Of a stretch of 6,678 nucleotides of DNA, positions 5,697 through 6,678 are shown piece by piece (the first letter of the stretch is position 1; the number at the start of each line of letters is the position of its first letter). This DNA comes from an uncultured Candidatus Melainabacteria bacterium (GTDB lineage Bacteria > Cyanobacteriota > Vampirovibrionia > Gastranaerophilales > Gastranaerophilaceae). The DNA is taken from contig CAKVMU010000097.1 in NCBI GenBank assembly GCA_934773085.1, positions 1 to 6,678 of the forward strand. Direction: 5' to 3'. The notes beneath the pieces are model-generated. The model worked only from the letters and a program-made list of their open reading frames with translations. It ran no database searches and was not told where the DNA came from. The position numbers and the translations under genes were made by a program.

Positions 5697-5734
5697 GTGT
5701 GCAAAGAAGATTTTAAAATTTTCTTTGCACACAA
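5695..5734. terminator. 20-bp hairpin between two convergent genes
   Basis: Arms 5695-5714 and 5715-5734 are reverse complements except at one position, which would be a G-U pair in the plus-strand transcript. There is no spare loop, so the innermost A/T pairs would open. It sits in the 99-bp gap between a rightward and a leftward gene, the position of a bidirectional terminator. Neither side has a clear T run beyond the stem. Confidence 0.7.
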
Positions 5735-5759
5735 CCATTACGTCATTCCATCCGACTGT

Positions 5760-6440
5760 TTAGAGGCGGATTGTTCTAAAGATTGTAGAATATTTGTGAG
5801 AACCGTAATAGATAACAATGGAAACAAAATAGTTTTCTAAGTCATTGATTTCCATGTAAGTCTGTATCGGTTCTTTTCTTTTTGTGCTGTTAAAGTTTCC
5901 GAGAAAATTCAGAATTCCCATATGTACTTTTTGTGACGGGGTTAATTTTGGCTTGGAAAGGTGCTTGTCGTAGAAAAATTCTGGAGTAATATCTCTTTCA
6001 TACACAGGAACTATATGTGCAACTTTGCCATTCTGTTTGAATAACAAATACCATTTTCCTTTATGTTCTCTCGGAGTAAGTAAATAATACCCAGGCTCAA
6101 TAGTTTGGGTTTTAAAATAAATTGGTGAATTTAGTCTCAAAAGTGGGTATGGAGACCATGCAGCATCTTTCATGTCGTAATATTGATCTGGGTCTATGTC
6201 GTGCATGTACGAAAAATCAGCAGGTTCAAGATTCTTGTATATTTCCGAATAATTTTTAGTAGGTTTGACCTGAATCACAAGCGGTGTTTCTGGAGTCGTG
6301 TATTCAAATTCCATTGGTTCGGAATCTATGTTCTCAAATTCTTCCGGACTTCTTATCGGTTCATCGGATAGAGGGTCATACTCTGCGTATGCCGGCATGA
6401 TAAGTAACAAGGCCGTTATTAATAAAATCTTCTTATGCAT
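5760..6440 (-). CDS. Secreted protein of unknown function, 226 aa
   Basis: The N-terminus MHKKILLITALLLIMPAYA is a clear Sec signal peptide with an AYA cleavage site after residue 19. There is no lipobox cysteine, so the mature protein (about 207 residues) should be free in the periplasm or outside. Residues 20-60 are acidic and proline-rich and look disordered. The rest looks folded and rich in beta strands, with a segment at 114-148 (IEPGYYLL, then GKWYLLF, then VAHIVPVYE) resembling the strand-turn pattern of small beta-barrel or beta-sandwich domains; that is a loose impression. The C-terminal end has FVSIVIYYGS at 205-214. No catalytic motif is seen and I cannot name a family. An in-frame TAA lies 9-11 bases before the ATG, which fixes the start, yet no Shine-Dalgarno sequence is visible: the leader is nearly all A and T. 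Translation may be weak or leader-independent. Confidence 0.88.
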   Translation of the reverse strand: MHKKILLITALLLIMPAYAEYDPLSDEPIRSPEEFENIDSEPMEFEYTTPETPLVIQVKPTKNYSEIYKNLEPADFSYMHDIDPDQYYDMKDAAWSPYPLLRLNSPIYFKTQTIEPGYYLLTPREHKGKWYLLFKQNGKVAHIVPVYERDITPEFFYDKHLSKPKLTPSQKVHMGILNFLGNFNSTKRKEPIQTYMEINDLENYFVSIVIYYGSHKYSTIFRTIRL

Positions 6441-6494
6441 ACAACTATTTTAATAGAATTATTAAAAAAATCAATCAGGAGGGATGGGTAAATA

Positions 6495-6604
6495 GGGGTA
6501 AATTCATAGGGCTGGTAGGTGGAAACAACTGGCTGGACGATTTTAGTTGTAGGATGCGGTAAATCTTTGATTTACCGCATCAATAGTCTAAATAAATTTA
6601 CCCC
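6495..6604. other. Structured intergenic segment with nested inverted repeats
   Basis: An outer pair, GGGGTAAATT (6495-6504) with AATTTACCCC (6595-6604), encloses two inner hairpins: ACAACT/AGTTGT (6525-6530, 6545-6550) and a perfect 13-bp stem (6553-6581). Together these could fold as a three-way junction of about 110 bases. The core word GGTAAAT occurs five times within 6486-6604, on both strands. The segment lies between the end of a leftward gene and the leaderless-looking secreted protein gene, so it may be that gene's upstream regulatory region, a processed 3' RNA, or a small repeated element of the genome. Confidence 0.45.
6553..6581. terminator. Perfect 13-bp hairpin, TTT/AAA loop
   Basis: GATGCGGTAAATC (6553-6565) and its exact complement (6569-6581) flank a 3-base loop. 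It is 30 bases past the stop of the partial leftward gene at the right edge, so it probably ends that transcript, though no T tract follows on either strand. It also forms one arm of the larger nested structure here. Confidence 0.5.
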
Positions 6605-6610
6605 CGCTAC

Positions 6611-6678
6611 TTATTTAATAAGAGTAGAGATAAATCTGATAGAATCGTCTTTGAGTTCACGAACGAAATCTTTAGCAA
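6611..6678 (-). CDS. C-terminal end of an unidentified leftward gene (cut by window edge)
   Basis: On the minus strand the last 21 full codons read AKDFVRELKDDSIRFISTLIK and end in TAA at 6613-6611. The sequence is a plausible amphipathic C-terminal helix, unlike the other two frames: one has an immediate stop, the other gives a Leu/Ser-rich string ending in TAG at 6609-6607. The fragment is too short to identify. The following hairpins fit the end of a transcription unit. Confidence 0.4.
   Translation of the reverse strand, partial: AKDFVRELKDDSIRFISTLIK

Noticed and set aside
6607..6678. Alternative minus-strand frame at the right edge ending in TAG
   Set aside because: It gives a Leu/Ser/Lys string less like a protein end than the chosen frame; with so few codons it cannot be fully excluded.

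Overview
The window is AT-rich bacterial DNA with short intergenic gaps, Shine-Dalgarno starts and no RNA gene. The style of the low-GC genes (the Gly/Ala-rich 491-residue protein, the short secreted protein with an acidic linker) reminds me of gut Vampirovibrionia/Gastranaerophilales (non-photosynthetic relatives of Cyanobacteria). This is an impression. The integrase resembles types common in Clostridia, so a Firmicute is not excluded.

Layout. Positions 1-1022 form a leftward operon: a 59-codon unknown gene, a 168-residue unknown lysine-rich protein that starts directly after its stop codon, and the N-terminal third of prmC (release-factor glutamine methyltransferase), which overlaps the previous gene by 35 bp and runs off the left edge. 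Divergent from it, 1254-3029 encodes a complete Na+/phosphate cotransporter-family protein with a C-terminal PhoU-like domain. It is preceded by a small perfect hairpin in its leader and followed by a long perfect hairpin.

Positions 3109-4184 are the accessory part: a 181-residue catalytic-domain-only tyrosine recombinase, transcribed leftward and flanked by two matching site assemblies. Each assembly has a 12-bp word, a 10-bp gap and a 24-bp near-palindrome. The 10-bp arms of the two near-palindromes are identical, but their 4-bp centres are reverse complements (ACAA and TTGT). This is what two recombinase sites in inverted orientation would look like, so the recombinase gene may lie in a segment that it can invert. 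The left copy also reads as a Rho-independent terminator for the recombinase gene, a simpler explanation for at least that copy.

The right site lies 65 bp upstream of a 491-residue protein (4185-5660) with an EF-hand-like loop, a Gly/Ala-rich hydrophobic stretch, a Pro/Ala/Lys linker and two nearly identical 89-residue C-terminal repeats. Inversion would change what lies upstream of this gene. A strong hairpin separates it from a convergent gene for a 226-residue secreted protein (5760-6440, minus). The right end holds a structured intergenic region rich in GGTAAAT words and the last codons of a further leftward gene.
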